From positions 62,001 to 126,000 of the forward strand of contig JAWVFH010000023.1 of NCBI GenBank assembly GCA_033856255.1: a stretch of 64,000 nucleotides of DNA. Reading direction: 5' to 3'. Within the stretch, counting starts at the first letter, position 1; every line of letters starts with the position of its first letter. Origin of the DNA: WHSW01 sp033856255. Its GTDB lineage: Bacteria; Actinomycetota; Thermoleophilia; Solirubrobacterales; 70-9. Both the position numbers and the translations under genes were made by a program. The notes under the pieces were generated by a model. It saw only the letters and a list, made by a program, of their open reading frames with translations, was not told where the DNA came from and ran no database searches. Below, one piece after another: positions 36,341-43,867 of the stretch.

Positions 36341-37676
36341 CTTCCGGCTGCGGAGGCATAGCCTCCGCCTTTGGTTCCTCGGCCCGCGGATCGATCAGAT
36401 TGGCGACCAGGTAGGCGACGACGACGCCGACGATGATCAGCGGCTCGGCGCCGACCCCCGATTGACCGGTCAGCACCGTCGCCAGCACGACGGCTGAGAG
36501 CGGCAGCCGCAGTACCGCCACCGTCCCCGCCCCGAGCCCGACGGCGACCGCCGGCGTCAGGTCGAATCCGGCCAGGTGGGAGGCCATCACTCCCGCCGCG
36601 GCGCCCAGGAACATCGCCGGGAAGGTCGGGCCGCCCCTGAAGCTGCCGACCGAGAGCCCGTAGGCGAGCCCCTTGAACACCAGGAGCAGAGCGAGGGCCG
36701 AGAGCGACCAGGTGGCGGCGTTCGCGGTCAGGGGCCCGAGCGCGTCCTGGCCGGAGAAGAGGACCTGATCGACGCCCTTGTCGGTGGTCTCGGTGAAGAC
36801 GATCGCGAGGCCGGCGACGACGAGGCCGATCACGGGCAGGGCGAGGAACGGGCGGGGTGAGGCGATTCGCTCGGTGATCCGCCCGAGGCGGAAGATGACC
36901 ACGGTCCCGATCGCGATCGCGGCCGCGAAGGGGATCGTCCAGAGGAAGTCGACGATGTCGGGACGGGGGAAATCGGGCAGCTGCAGAAGCTGCAGCGAGA
37001 TGTCGCTGGTGTTCACCCCGGTCCACGAGCCCATCCCGATCTCGACCAGCGTCCCGATCCCGGCGGCGAGCAGGCCCAGGATCAGCACCAGCGGCAGCCG
37101 GCGCCCGGCGATCCCGGCGGCCTCGATCAGGAGCACGGCCGCGATCAGCGGCGAGCCGAACAGGAAGGAGACGGCGGCGAAGGTGCCGCAGGCAGCGACC
37201 AGGGACTGAAGCTCGAGCGGCGCGTCGGCGCGAAGCCTGCGGATCGCGAAGTAGCCCAGGCCGCCGCCGAGGGCGATCAGCGGAGCCTCCGGGCCGACGA
37301 CGGCGCCGAGCCCGATGCCGGCGACCGCGGCGAGGATCACGCCGGGGAGATCGATCGGCTGGGTCGGCTCGGCGTTCAGCCCCTTTGCCGGAATGTGGCC
37401 TCCGTGGCCCGGCAGGCGGGCGATCGCGAACGCCACGACCACGCCGGCGAGGAAGAGCACCGGGAGTCCCCACCACAGCGGCACGTGGTCGAAACCGAGC
37501 GCGTCCGGGAGGTCGGTCCAGACGGCGTCCTGGGCCTCGTGCACCGCCTCGAGGAAGACCCACGCCGCGAACGCGGCGACCACGCCGACGATCGCGGCGA
37601 GGACGAGCAGTACCACGAACTGCCGGCTGCGCATGATCGCGGCCGGATCAGGCGGGGCCGAGGGTGCTTCAGCCAT
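36318..37676 (-). CDS. ClC-family chloride channel / H+:Cl- exchanger
   Basis: 452 residues. The gating-glutamate loop reads VVGPEAPLIALGGG (usual G-R/K-E-G-P), so the glutamate is kept. PGHGGHIPAKG takes the place of the GSGIP selectivity loop, and SVGSFRGGPTFPAMFLGAA is the GxFxP region. About ten to twelve membrane helices are present. The C-terminal tail is short and lacks CBS domains. It starts 65 bp from the divergent potassium channel, with a TAGGCT box 7 nt upstream of its ATG. Confidence 0.9.
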   Translation of the reverse strand: MAEAPSAPPDPAAIMRSRQFVVLLVLAAIVGVVAAFAAWVFLEAVHEAQDAVWTDLPDALGFDHVPLWWGLPVLFLAGVVVAFAIARLPGHGGHIPAKGLNAEPTQPIDLPGVILAAVAGIGLGAVVGPEAPLIALGGGLGYFAIRRLRADAPLELQSLVAACGTFAAVSFLFGSPLIAAVLLIEAAGIAGRRLPLVLILGLLAAGIGTLVEIGMGSWTGVNTSDISLQLLQLPDFPRPDIVDFLWTIPFAAAIAIGTVVIFRLGRITERIASPRPFLALPVIGLVVAGLAIVFTETTDKGVDQVLFSGQDALGPLTANAATWSLSALALLLVFKGLAYGLSVGSFRGGPTFPAMFLGAAAGVMASHLAGFDLTPAVAVGLGAGTVAVLRLPLSAVVLATVLTGQSGVGAEPLIIVGVVVAYLVANLIDPRAEEPKAEAMPPQPEATPAQAP

Positions 37677-37683
37677 TGCACTC

Positions 37684-37689
37684 AGCCTA
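37684..37689 (-). promoter_or_regulatory. TAGGCT -10-like box before the ClC gene
   Basis: On the minus strand TAGGCT is followed by 7 nt and ATG 37676, with no Shine-Dalgarno. Identical to the boxes before the mauE-mauD fusion and the DUF2252 gene. Confidence 0.38.
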
Positions 37690-37740
37690 TGCGCTGCTCG
37701 GCGGGCAGGGCTGTCGACTCAGGCGGCGAACAGCCGATCG

Positions 37741-38229
37741 ATGAGCGAACCCGGGCAGCCCGACCAAGGGAGCTGGGCCGGTCGCGTCGTTTCGCGGCGG
37801 GTCGAGAAGAAGGGACTGCGTCCGCGACTGGCGGCGGCGGTGATCGCGATCCTGTGGCTGATCGCGATCGTCATCTTCGGGATCGTCGAGCACCTGATCG
37901 ATCCGGCGACGTTCGACACCATCTGGCTCGGGATGTGGTGGGCGACGCAGACCGTGACAACGGTCGGCTACGGCGACGTGGTTCCGGTCGATGCGGCCGG
38001 ACAGCTGATGGCGACCGTGCTGATGATCGGCGGTCTCTCGTTCTTCGCCGTCGTCACCGGCGCGATCACCAGCGCCTTCGTCGCGCGAGCGCAGGCAACT
38101 CAGCGCGCCAGCGCGAAGGATCCGATGATGCTGAAGCTGAACGAGCTGGAAACCCGCCTCACAGCGATCCAGGCCGATCTCGCGCGGCTTCCGGGCGCCC
38201 CGGGCGAGCAGCGCAGACCGCCGGGCTGA
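37741..38229 (+). CDS. Two-helix potassium channel
   Basis: 162 residues from ATG 37741. TM1 (about 30-49) and TM2 (about 90-115) flank the pore helix and selectivity filter TVTTVGYGDVVP, the diagnostic K+ filter. A C-terminal region (KDPMMLKLNELETRLTAIQADLARL) predicts a coiled coil that could hold the tetramer together. No RCK domain is attached. It is divergent from the ClC gene and ends 2 bp from cydB (convergent). The two channels suggest a membrane-potential or pH unit, but this is inference. Confidence 0.9.
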   Translation: MSEPGQPDQGSWAGRVVSRRVEKKGLRPRLAAAVIAILWLIAIVIFGIVEHLIDPATFDTIWLGMWWATQTVTTVGYGDVVPVDAAGQLMATVLMIGGLSFFAVVTGAITSAFVARAQATQRASAKDPMMLKLNELETRLTAIQADLARLPGAPGEQRRPPG

Positions 38230-38231
38230 AC

Positions 38232-39248
38232 CTACGAACCCTCGGAGTCGCTCCCGAGCAGGCTCCGCTGCGTGAGCGTGTAGAGGAGGCCGATCGCCGG
38301 CAGCACGAGCAGGGCCGCGACGATGAAGACGACGATCACCATCGTCAGCGTGTCGCCGGTCGCGGCGCCGCCGGAGATCGTCAGCGACGTAGGCAGCAGG
38401 TAGGGGAACTGGGCGACGCCCCAGCCCCAGACGATCGCGACCACGGCGCCCACCGCCAGCGGCCGGGCGCCGCGGCGGGCCCCGCGCCGGATCAGCGCCA
38501 GCGCCCCGATTCCGCAGACGGCGGAGAGGAGGACGAGCGGAATCCCGTCCGAGGTGAGCCCGTCGTAGACGTAGCGGGCTTCCTCGCGGAGGATGAAGAT
38601 CCCGGCGACGGCGATCGCGCCCGTGACCAGCGCTGCCACCAACGCTCGGGCCGAGAAATAGCGCTCGAGATCGGCGTCCTCGGCGTGGCGAGCGTCGGTG
38701 ATCAGGAAGACGGCGGCAAGGTACGCGCCGGTGGCGACGAAAAGCACCCCGACCAGGATCGAGACCGGGTTCAGCCAGCTCGTCCAGGGATCGCCGGCGG
38801 CGTTGCCGACCGGGACTCGCCCGGAGGCGATCGCGCCGACGACGGTGCCCATGAAGAACGGCGTGATCACCGAGGAGGCCGCGAACATGTGCTCGGCGAA
38901 GCTGCGCTCCGCGGGTCGCTTGACGACCTCGTGGAAGGCGAAGCCCGAGCCGCGCAGGACGATTCCGAGCGCGGCGAGGCTGAGCGGGATGAACAGCGTC
39001 GACATCACCGCCTCGAAGGCGCCCGAGAACGCGGTCCAGAGGACGACGAGGATGAAGATCAGCCAGACGTGGTTCGCCTCCCACACGGGGCCGATCGCCG
39101 AGTCGATCAGACGCCGCGCCCGCTCGGCGCGCTCGCCGCGACCGCCGACCAGCGACCAGAACCCGGCGCCGAAGTCGGCGCCACCGAAGACCGCGTACAG
39201 CGTCGCCCCGACCCAGAGGATCGCCGCGCAGACATCGGCCTTGCTCAT
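38232..39248 (-). CDS. cydB: Cytochrome bd oxidase subunit II
   Basis: 338 residues, about eight membrane helices. ADVCAAILWVGATLYAVFGGADFGAGFWSLV is the usual CydB N-terminal helix, and GPVWEANHVWLIFILVVLWTAFSGAF is the strongly conserved second block. It forms the quinol:O2 oxidoreductase with CydA, which precedes it and overlaps it by 4 nt (ATGA). No cydCD is visible in the window. Confidence 0.95.
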   Translation of the reverse strand: MSKADVCAAILWVGATLYAVFGGADFGAGFWSLVGGRGERAERARRLIDSAIGPVWEANHVWLIFILVVLWTAFSGAFEAVMSTLFIPLSLAALGIVLRGSGFAFHEVVKRPAERSFAEHMFAASSVITPFFMGTVVGAIASGRVPVGNAAGDPWTSWLNPVSILVGVLFVATGAYLAAVFLITDARHAEDADLERYFSARALVAALVTGAIAVAGIFILREEARYVYDGLTSDGIPLVLLSAVCGIGALALIRRGARRGARPLAVGAVVAIVWGWGVAQFPYLLPTSLTISGGAATGDTLTMVIVVFIVAALLVLPAIGLLYTLTQRSLLGSDSEGS

Positions 39249-40618
39249 TCCGGCTCCTTCGGCCCGTAGGGAACGTCAACCGAATCCGGCCCCTGCTCGC
39301 GCCAACGCCGCGCCATGCTGCGAAGGATGAGCACGGTCGCGGTGCCGAGCGCCGCGTAGAGGAGGAGGACGATCGAGAAGGTCAGCCAGACGCCGCTCGC
39401 CCCGGTGATCGCCTCGGAGGTCCGCATCACGTTGTAGACGACCCACGGCTGGCGCCCGACCTCCGTGACGATCCAGCCGGCCTCCAGGGCGACGATCGCC
39501 GCCACCCCCGAGACCGCGACCGCGCGCAGGAACCAGACCGTCTGCGGGATCGCGCGCTTTCGCCACCAGACGAACCCGAACCAGAGGCCGAGGCCGATGA
39601 ACGCGGTGCCGATTCCGACCATCGCGTCGAAGGAGAGGTGCAGCATCGTGTTCGCCGGCGGGCGATCGTTCGCCGGGACGGTGTCGAGGCCGGTGACCTC
39701 GGTGTCGGTGCTGAACCCGACCAGGAACGAGTCGAGCCCGGGGATCGGGATCGCCCCCTTGACCCCGTCGTCGGTGCAGATCCCGCCGAGGTACTCGGTG
39801 ACGTCGCTGTGCGTGTGGTCGACGCACTCCATCGCCGCGAACTTGATCGGCTGGTCGTCGGCGACCGCCCGCGCAGCCGTGTCGCCGACGAGGAACTGGA
39901 TCGGGGCCAGGATCGAGGCGACCGTGAGCGGGATCAGCAGCCCGAGCCGGTGGTGGCGGTCGGTGCGCCCGCGCAGCATCCCGACCGCGTAGACGGAGGC
40001 GACCAGGAAGGCGGTGACCAGGTAGGCGGCGAGGATCATGTGGAGGACCTCGTAGCCGGTCGCCGGCGTCCACATCACCTTCAGCGGGTCGATGTCGGTG
40101 ACGTTGCCGGCCGCGTCGAGCGTGTAGCCCTGGGGCTGGTTCATCCAGGCGTTGACGCTGACGACCGAGTAGGCGCCGCCGATCCCGCAGATCGCGATCG
40201 GGACCCCGGTCCAGAAGTGCGCCCAGCCCTTCAGCCGCTTCCAGCCGAAGATGTAGATCGCGATGAAGATCGCCTCCAGGAAGAAGAAGATCCCCTCGAT
40301 CGCGAAGAGGATCCCGAAGACGTCGCCGAAGCGGCCGGTGAAGGCAGGCCAGAGGAGGCCGAACTCGAACGAGAGCACGGTCCCGGTGACGGCGCCGACC
40401 GCGAAGGTCACCGCGGCGACCTTCGACCATCGCTGGGCCAGCTCGAGCGCGGCTTCGTCGCCGCGCTTGAGGCCGATGTAGTTGGCGATCAGCATCAGCG
40501 CCGGGAAGGCGACGCCGAGGCTGGCGAGGACGATGTGGAAGCCGAGCGTGAACGCCATCTGGCTCCGGGCCGGAAGCAGCTCGGAGGAGACGGCGAGGGT
40601 CTGGATGGTGTGTAGCAA
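39245..40618 (-). CDS. cydA: Cytochrome bd oxidase subunit I
   Basis: 457 residues from TTG 40618; ATG 40558 (MAFTLGFH) is an alternative but would remove part of helix I. GFHIVLAS carries the high-spin haem histidine, and GWIVTEVGRQPWVVYNVMRT is the diagnostic segment of helix VIII. The quinol-binding Q-loop (about 240-320, including AVADDQPIKFAAMECVDHTHSDVTEYLGGICTDDG) is short. Supports high-affinity, non-proton-pumping respiration at low oxygen. A very stable hairpin directly abuts the start codon. Confidence 0.95.
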   Translation of the reverse strand: MLHTIQTLAVSSELLPARSQMAFTLGFHIVLASLGVAFPALMLIANYIGLKRGDEAALELAQRWSKVAAVTFAVGAVTGTVLSFEFGLLWPAFTGRFGDVFGILFAIEGIFFFLEAIFIAIYIFGWKRLKGWAHFWTGVPIAICGIGGAYSVVSVNAWMNQPQGYTLDAAGNVTDIDPLKVMWTPATGYEVLHMILAAYLVTAFLVASVYAVGMLRGRTDRHHRLGLLIPLTVASILAPIQFLVGDTAARAVADDQPIKFAAMECVDHTHSDVTEYLGGICTDDGVKGAIPIPGLDSFLVGFSTDTEVTGLDTVPANDRPPANTMLHLSFDAMVGIGTAFIGLGLWFGFVWWRKRAIPQTVWFLRAVAVSGVAAIVALEAGWIVTEVGRQPWVVYNVMRTSEAITGASGVWLTFSIVLLLYAALGTATVLILRSMARRWREQGPDSVDVPYGPKEPE

Positions 40619-40636
40619 GGTGCCCCGAAGGGCACC
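40619..40636 (-). repeat. cUUCGg tetraloop hairpin abutting the cydA start
   Basis: On the minus strand the RNA would be GGUGCCC-UUCG-GGGCACC, 7 bp of stem with an extra-stable C(UUCG)G loop, ending at the base before the cydA TTG. It also lies 63 bp after the DUF2252 stop. It may end transcription of that gene (no U-tract) or block cydA translation initiation. Confidence 0.55.
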
Positions 40637-40698
40637 GTATCGGCCCGCTGCTCAGCTCGTCTGAAGCTTCTCGAGGCGTGCGTGCCCGCCCCAGCTGC

Positions 40699-42129
40699 TT
40701 AGGCCTGTTCCGTCTCGATCGCGAGCCGGCCGTCGGCGACGGCCGCCTGGAGCGCCGCGTAGTCGCGCTCGTTCTGGTCGGCGTAGGCCACGGCAAAGCG
40801 GGCGATCGCCTTGTCGAAGGTGTCGCTGTTGCCGAGGTAGCCGGCGATCGCGATCCGGTCGCCGGAGCGGGCGTGCGCGCGGGCGAGGATCGCCCCGCAG
40901 AGCTGCGCGTACATGCCCATCGTCGTCGGCGACATCGTCTCGACCACGGCGGAGCCCTTCTGGTCCCAGAGCTGGCGCACGTAGAAGTCGCGCTTCTCGC
41001 CATCCGGACCCTCCGCGCGCAGCCAGCCGAGCATGATGTCGCTCGCCGACTGGGTCAGCCGCTGTCCCTCGACCACGCGCTGGCCCTGATGCGGGAATTC
41101 GGTTGACGCCGTGAACGGCTCGAGCACAGACGGCTGCGCCTCCTTGACCTGGAGGAAGAGCGGGTCGTCATCGTCACGGCCGACGAACAGGGCGATCCAG
41201 GCTCGGGTGCCGACGCTGCCGACGCCGACCACCTTGCGCGCCGCATGCACGTAGCGGTAGCCGTCGAACAGGTGGAGGTACTCGGCGTCGAGGCTCTCCC
41301 GGTACTCCTCCAGCACCGCTCGCAACCGGGCGTCGGCGGTCTTCAGGAACTCGCCGGTGAACATCTCCTCGAGCGGGACGAGCACCGGGGGGTCGCTGGC
41401 GATCCGCAGCTCGCCGTCGACGCGCCGGGTGAGCTTCTCGAAGGCTCGCAGCCGGTTCTTGCGCTGGGTCTTGGCGATGTTGCGCTCGAAGTTCTTGCGC
41501 TCCTGCTTGCTGACGGACGGCGCGAACGCGTCGCGGATCTGCGAGACGTCCACGCGGTGGTACCAGAGGTCGAGGTTGCTGAGCCCGGCATACACATGCA
41601 TGCCCTGGCGGTAGGTGCGCGCCGCGGCGAGCACGACGTCGCGCCGCTGGGACTCGTCGAAGCCGCGGTCGCGCGCCCCGACCTCGAAGCTGGCCGCGAG
41701 GCGCTTCAGGTCCCATTCCCAGGGGCCGGGGAGCGTCTCGTCGAAGTCGTTGATGTCGACGACCAGGTCTCGGTCGGGGGCCGCGTAGGCGCCGAAGTTC
41801 GACAGGTGGGCGTCGCCGCACGCCTGGACCCAGAGGCCGGAGCTGGGCGTCGCGGCCAGGTCGGCGGCCATGATCGCGGCTGCGCCGCGGTAGAAGGTGA
41901 ACGGCGAGACGAGCATGCGGCCGTAGCGCAGCGGCACCAGCTCCGGGACGCGATCGGCGGCTTGGAGCTCGAGCACCTGAAGTGGCTCGGGACGGTCGCT
42001 GGCCGGCTCCCAGTCACCGTGGCTCGAGCGTGGCGCCCACTCGCGCGCCTTCTTGCCGAGCGCAGCGCGCTCGCTCGGCGTGGCGCCCGGAGGTGCGGTG
42101 GGGGTCGGCTCTGCGGCGGTCGAGGCCAT
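40699..42129 (-). CDS. DUF2252-family (kinase-fold) protein
   Basis: 476 residues. RMLVSPFTFYRGAAAIMAADL begins the DUF2252 domain; QACGDAHLSNFGAYAAPDRDLVVDINDFDETLPGPWEWDLKRLA follows, where GDAHLSNFG and DINDFDE resemble the catalytic loop and metal-binding motif of aminoglycoside-phosphotransferase-like kinases. SVGTRAWIALFVG and LDQ-type tail are also present. Substrate unknown; common in actinobacteria. A TAGGCT box lies 6 nt before its ATG and overlaps that of the divergent SulP gene. Confidence 0.87.
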   Translation of the reverse strand: MASTAAEPTPTAPPGATPSERAALGKKAREWAPRSSHGDWEPASDRPEPLQVLELQAADRVPELVPLRYGRMLVSPFTFYRGAAAIMAADLAATPSSGLWVQACGDAHLSNFGAYAAPDRDLVVDINDFDETLPGPWEWDLKRLAASFEVGARDRGFDESQRRDVVLAAARTYRQGMHVYAGLSNLDLWYHRVDVSQIRDAFAPSVSKQERKNFERNIAKTQRKNRLRAFEKLTRRVDGELRIASDPPVLVPLEEMFTGEFLKTADARLRAVLEEYRESLDAEYLHLFDGYRYVHAARKVVGVGSVGTRAWIALFVGRDDDDPLFLQVKEAQPSVLEPFTASTEFPHQGQRVVEGQRLTQSASDIMLGWLRAEGPDGEKRDFYVRQLWDQKGSAVVETMSPTTMGMYAQLCGAILARAHARSGDRIAIAGYLGNSDTFDKAIARFAVAYADQNERDYAALQAAVADGRLAIETEQA

Positions 42130-42134
42130 CGACG

Positions 42135-42141
42135 TAGCCTA
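42135..42141. promoter_or_regulatory. Overlapping divergent -10 boxes for SulP and DUF2252 genes
   Basis: The 7-mer TAGCCTA reads TAGCCT on the plus strand (42135-42140, 8 nt before TTG 42149) and TAGGCT on the minus strand (42141-42136, 6 nt before ATG 42129). Both genes lack a Shine-Dalgarno. Both RNA polymerases would need the same bases, so the two promoters should be mutually exclusive. Confidence 0.42.
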
Positions 42142-42148
42142 GTCCGGG

Positions 42149-43843
42149 TTGAGAGCCCGGCTGGTCCGATACGCCCCGATCATCGGCTGGCTGCCGCGCT
42201 ACCGCGGCGCCTGGCTAAAAGACGACGCGGTCGCCGCGCTCTCGGTGTGGGCCCTGCTGATCCCTCAGGGCCTGGCCTACGCGACGATCGCCGGGGTCCC
42301 GGTCCAATACGGGCTCTACACCGCGTTCGCGGCGCTGGTCGCGTACGCGATCTTCGGCACGGGGCGACAGGTCGTACAGGGCCCGAGCGCGACCGTCGCC
42401 GCGGTCTCGACCGCGGTGATCACGCCGCTCGTCGGGGCCGGGGCGATCGGTACCGTCGCCGCCGCGGAATGGGCCGCCGCGCTGGCGCTCGCGGTCGGGG
42501 CCGTCTACCTGGTGCTCGGCGTGCTGCGGATGGGCTGGGTGGCGAACTTCCTCTCCAGGGCCGTTCTCGCCGGCTTCATCTTCGGCTTCGCGATCGGGAT
42601 CGTGATCGACCAGGCGCCGAAGCTGCTCGGCGTCACGGCCGGGGACGGGACCTATGCCGAGGACCTGGTCGACCTGATCAAGTCGATCCCGGACACGTCG
42701 GCGACCACGCTCGTGGTCGGCGCCGGTTCGCTCGCGCTGCTGCTCGTGATGCGCTACCTGCGCCCGAAGTGGCCGCGGGCGCTGATCGTGGTCGCGCTGG
42801 CGGTGGCCGTCACCTCGGCCCTCGACCTCGCCGCACACGGCGTCGCGATCACCGGCGAGGTGCCGACCGGGCTCTTCGACGTCGGTCTTCCCGGGGTCGG
42901 CTCCAGCGAAGTCGGCGCGCTCGTCGTCGGCGCCCTCTCGGTGATCTTCGTCGGCTACTCGGAGACGCTTGCCGCCGGGCGCATGGTCTCGCGCAAGCAC
43001 GGTTACGAGATCGATCCCGACCAGGAGCTGATCGCCCAGGGAGTCGCGAATGCGACGGCCGGCTTCGTCGGCGGCTTCGTCAACGACGGCAGCCTTTCGA
43101 AGTCCTCCGTCGCAGACACCGCCGGCCAGCGCACCCAGATGGCCTCGCTGATCAACGCCGCGATGGTGCTGCTGACGATGCTCTTCCTCGCGAGCCTGTT
43201 CAAGGACCTGCCCGGGGCGGCCCTGGGAGCGGTCGTGATCGACGCGATGGTCGGCCTGATCACGCTCGCCGACGGGAGGCGCTACTACCGCATCAACCGC
43301 CCGGATTGGGTTTTCTTCATGGGCGCGATGCTCGGCATCCTCTTCTTCGGGATCATCGCCGGGATCGTGATCGGGGTGGCGCTGTCGCTGCTGATGCTGA
43401 TCGGTCGCGCCTCGAACCCGGGGGTGCGCGTGCTGGGTAGGCGTCCCGGGTCCGACGCCTACCTCGACGTCACCCGCCACGAGGGCCTCGACACGAATCC
43501 GGGGATCGTCGTCGTGCGGATCGACGGGCCGCTGTTCTTCGCCAACGCGAACCGGTTCCGCGACGCCGTCCGCGAGCTCGTCGCCGCCGCGGATGAGCCG
43601 GTACGGGCGGTGGTCATCGATGCGGAAGCCATCTCGCAAACCGACACCGACGGCGCCGACGTGATCACCGAGCTCGCGCAGGAACTCGGGAAGCGCCAGA
43701 TCAGCGTCGCCCTGGCGCGGGTCGAGTCGAGGATCAGCGAACTGTGGGAGCGGGCCGGGACGCTGGAAGCGGTCGGCACGCCGATCTTCCACACGACCAG
43801 CGAGGCCGTCGAGGCGATCAGCCCGGCGCCGGCTCGGCGCTGA
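42149..43843 (+). CDS. SulP-family anion transporter with STAS domain
   Basis: 564 residues from TTG 42149. WLPRYRGAWLKDDAVAALSVWALLIPQGLAYATIAGVPVQYGLYTA is the SLC26/SulP signature. The 14-helix transport domain is followed by a cytoplasmic STAS domain (about 440-550) containing VRIDGPLFFANANRFRDAV and AVVIDAEAISQTDTDGADVI. It likely carries sulfate, bicarbonate or a similar anion by symport; the specificity cannot be read. It ends 24 bp from the convergent phosphatase-like gene. Confidence 0.93.
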   Translation: MRARLVRYAPIIGWLPRYRGAWLKDDAVAALSVWALLIPQGLAYATIAGVPVQYGLYTAFAALVAYAIFGTGRQVVQGPSATVAAVSTAVITPLVGAGAIGTVAAAEWAAALALAVGAVYLVLGVLRMGWVANFLSRAVLAGFIFGFAIGIVIDQAPKLLGVTAGDGTYAEDLVDLIKSIPDTSATTLVVGAGSLALLLVMRYLRPKWPRALIVVALAVAVTSALDLAAHGVAITGEVPTGLFDVGLPGVGSSEVGALVVGALSVIFVGYSETLAAGRMVSRKHGYEIDPDQELIAQGVANATAGFVGGFVNDGSLSKSSVADTAGQRTQMASLINAAMVLLTMLFLASLFKDLPGAALGAVVIDAMVGLITLADGRRYYRINRPDWVFFMGAMLGILFFGIIAGIVIGVALSLLMLIGRASNPGVRVLGRRPGSDAYLDVTRHEGLDTNPGIVVVRIDGPLFFANANRFRDAVRELVAAADEPVRAVVIDAEAISQTDTDGADVITELAQELGKRQISVALARVESRISELWERAGTLEAVGTPIFHTTSEAVEAISPAPARR

Positions 43844-43867
43844 GCGACGGTCCTGCCAGCCAGGCCA

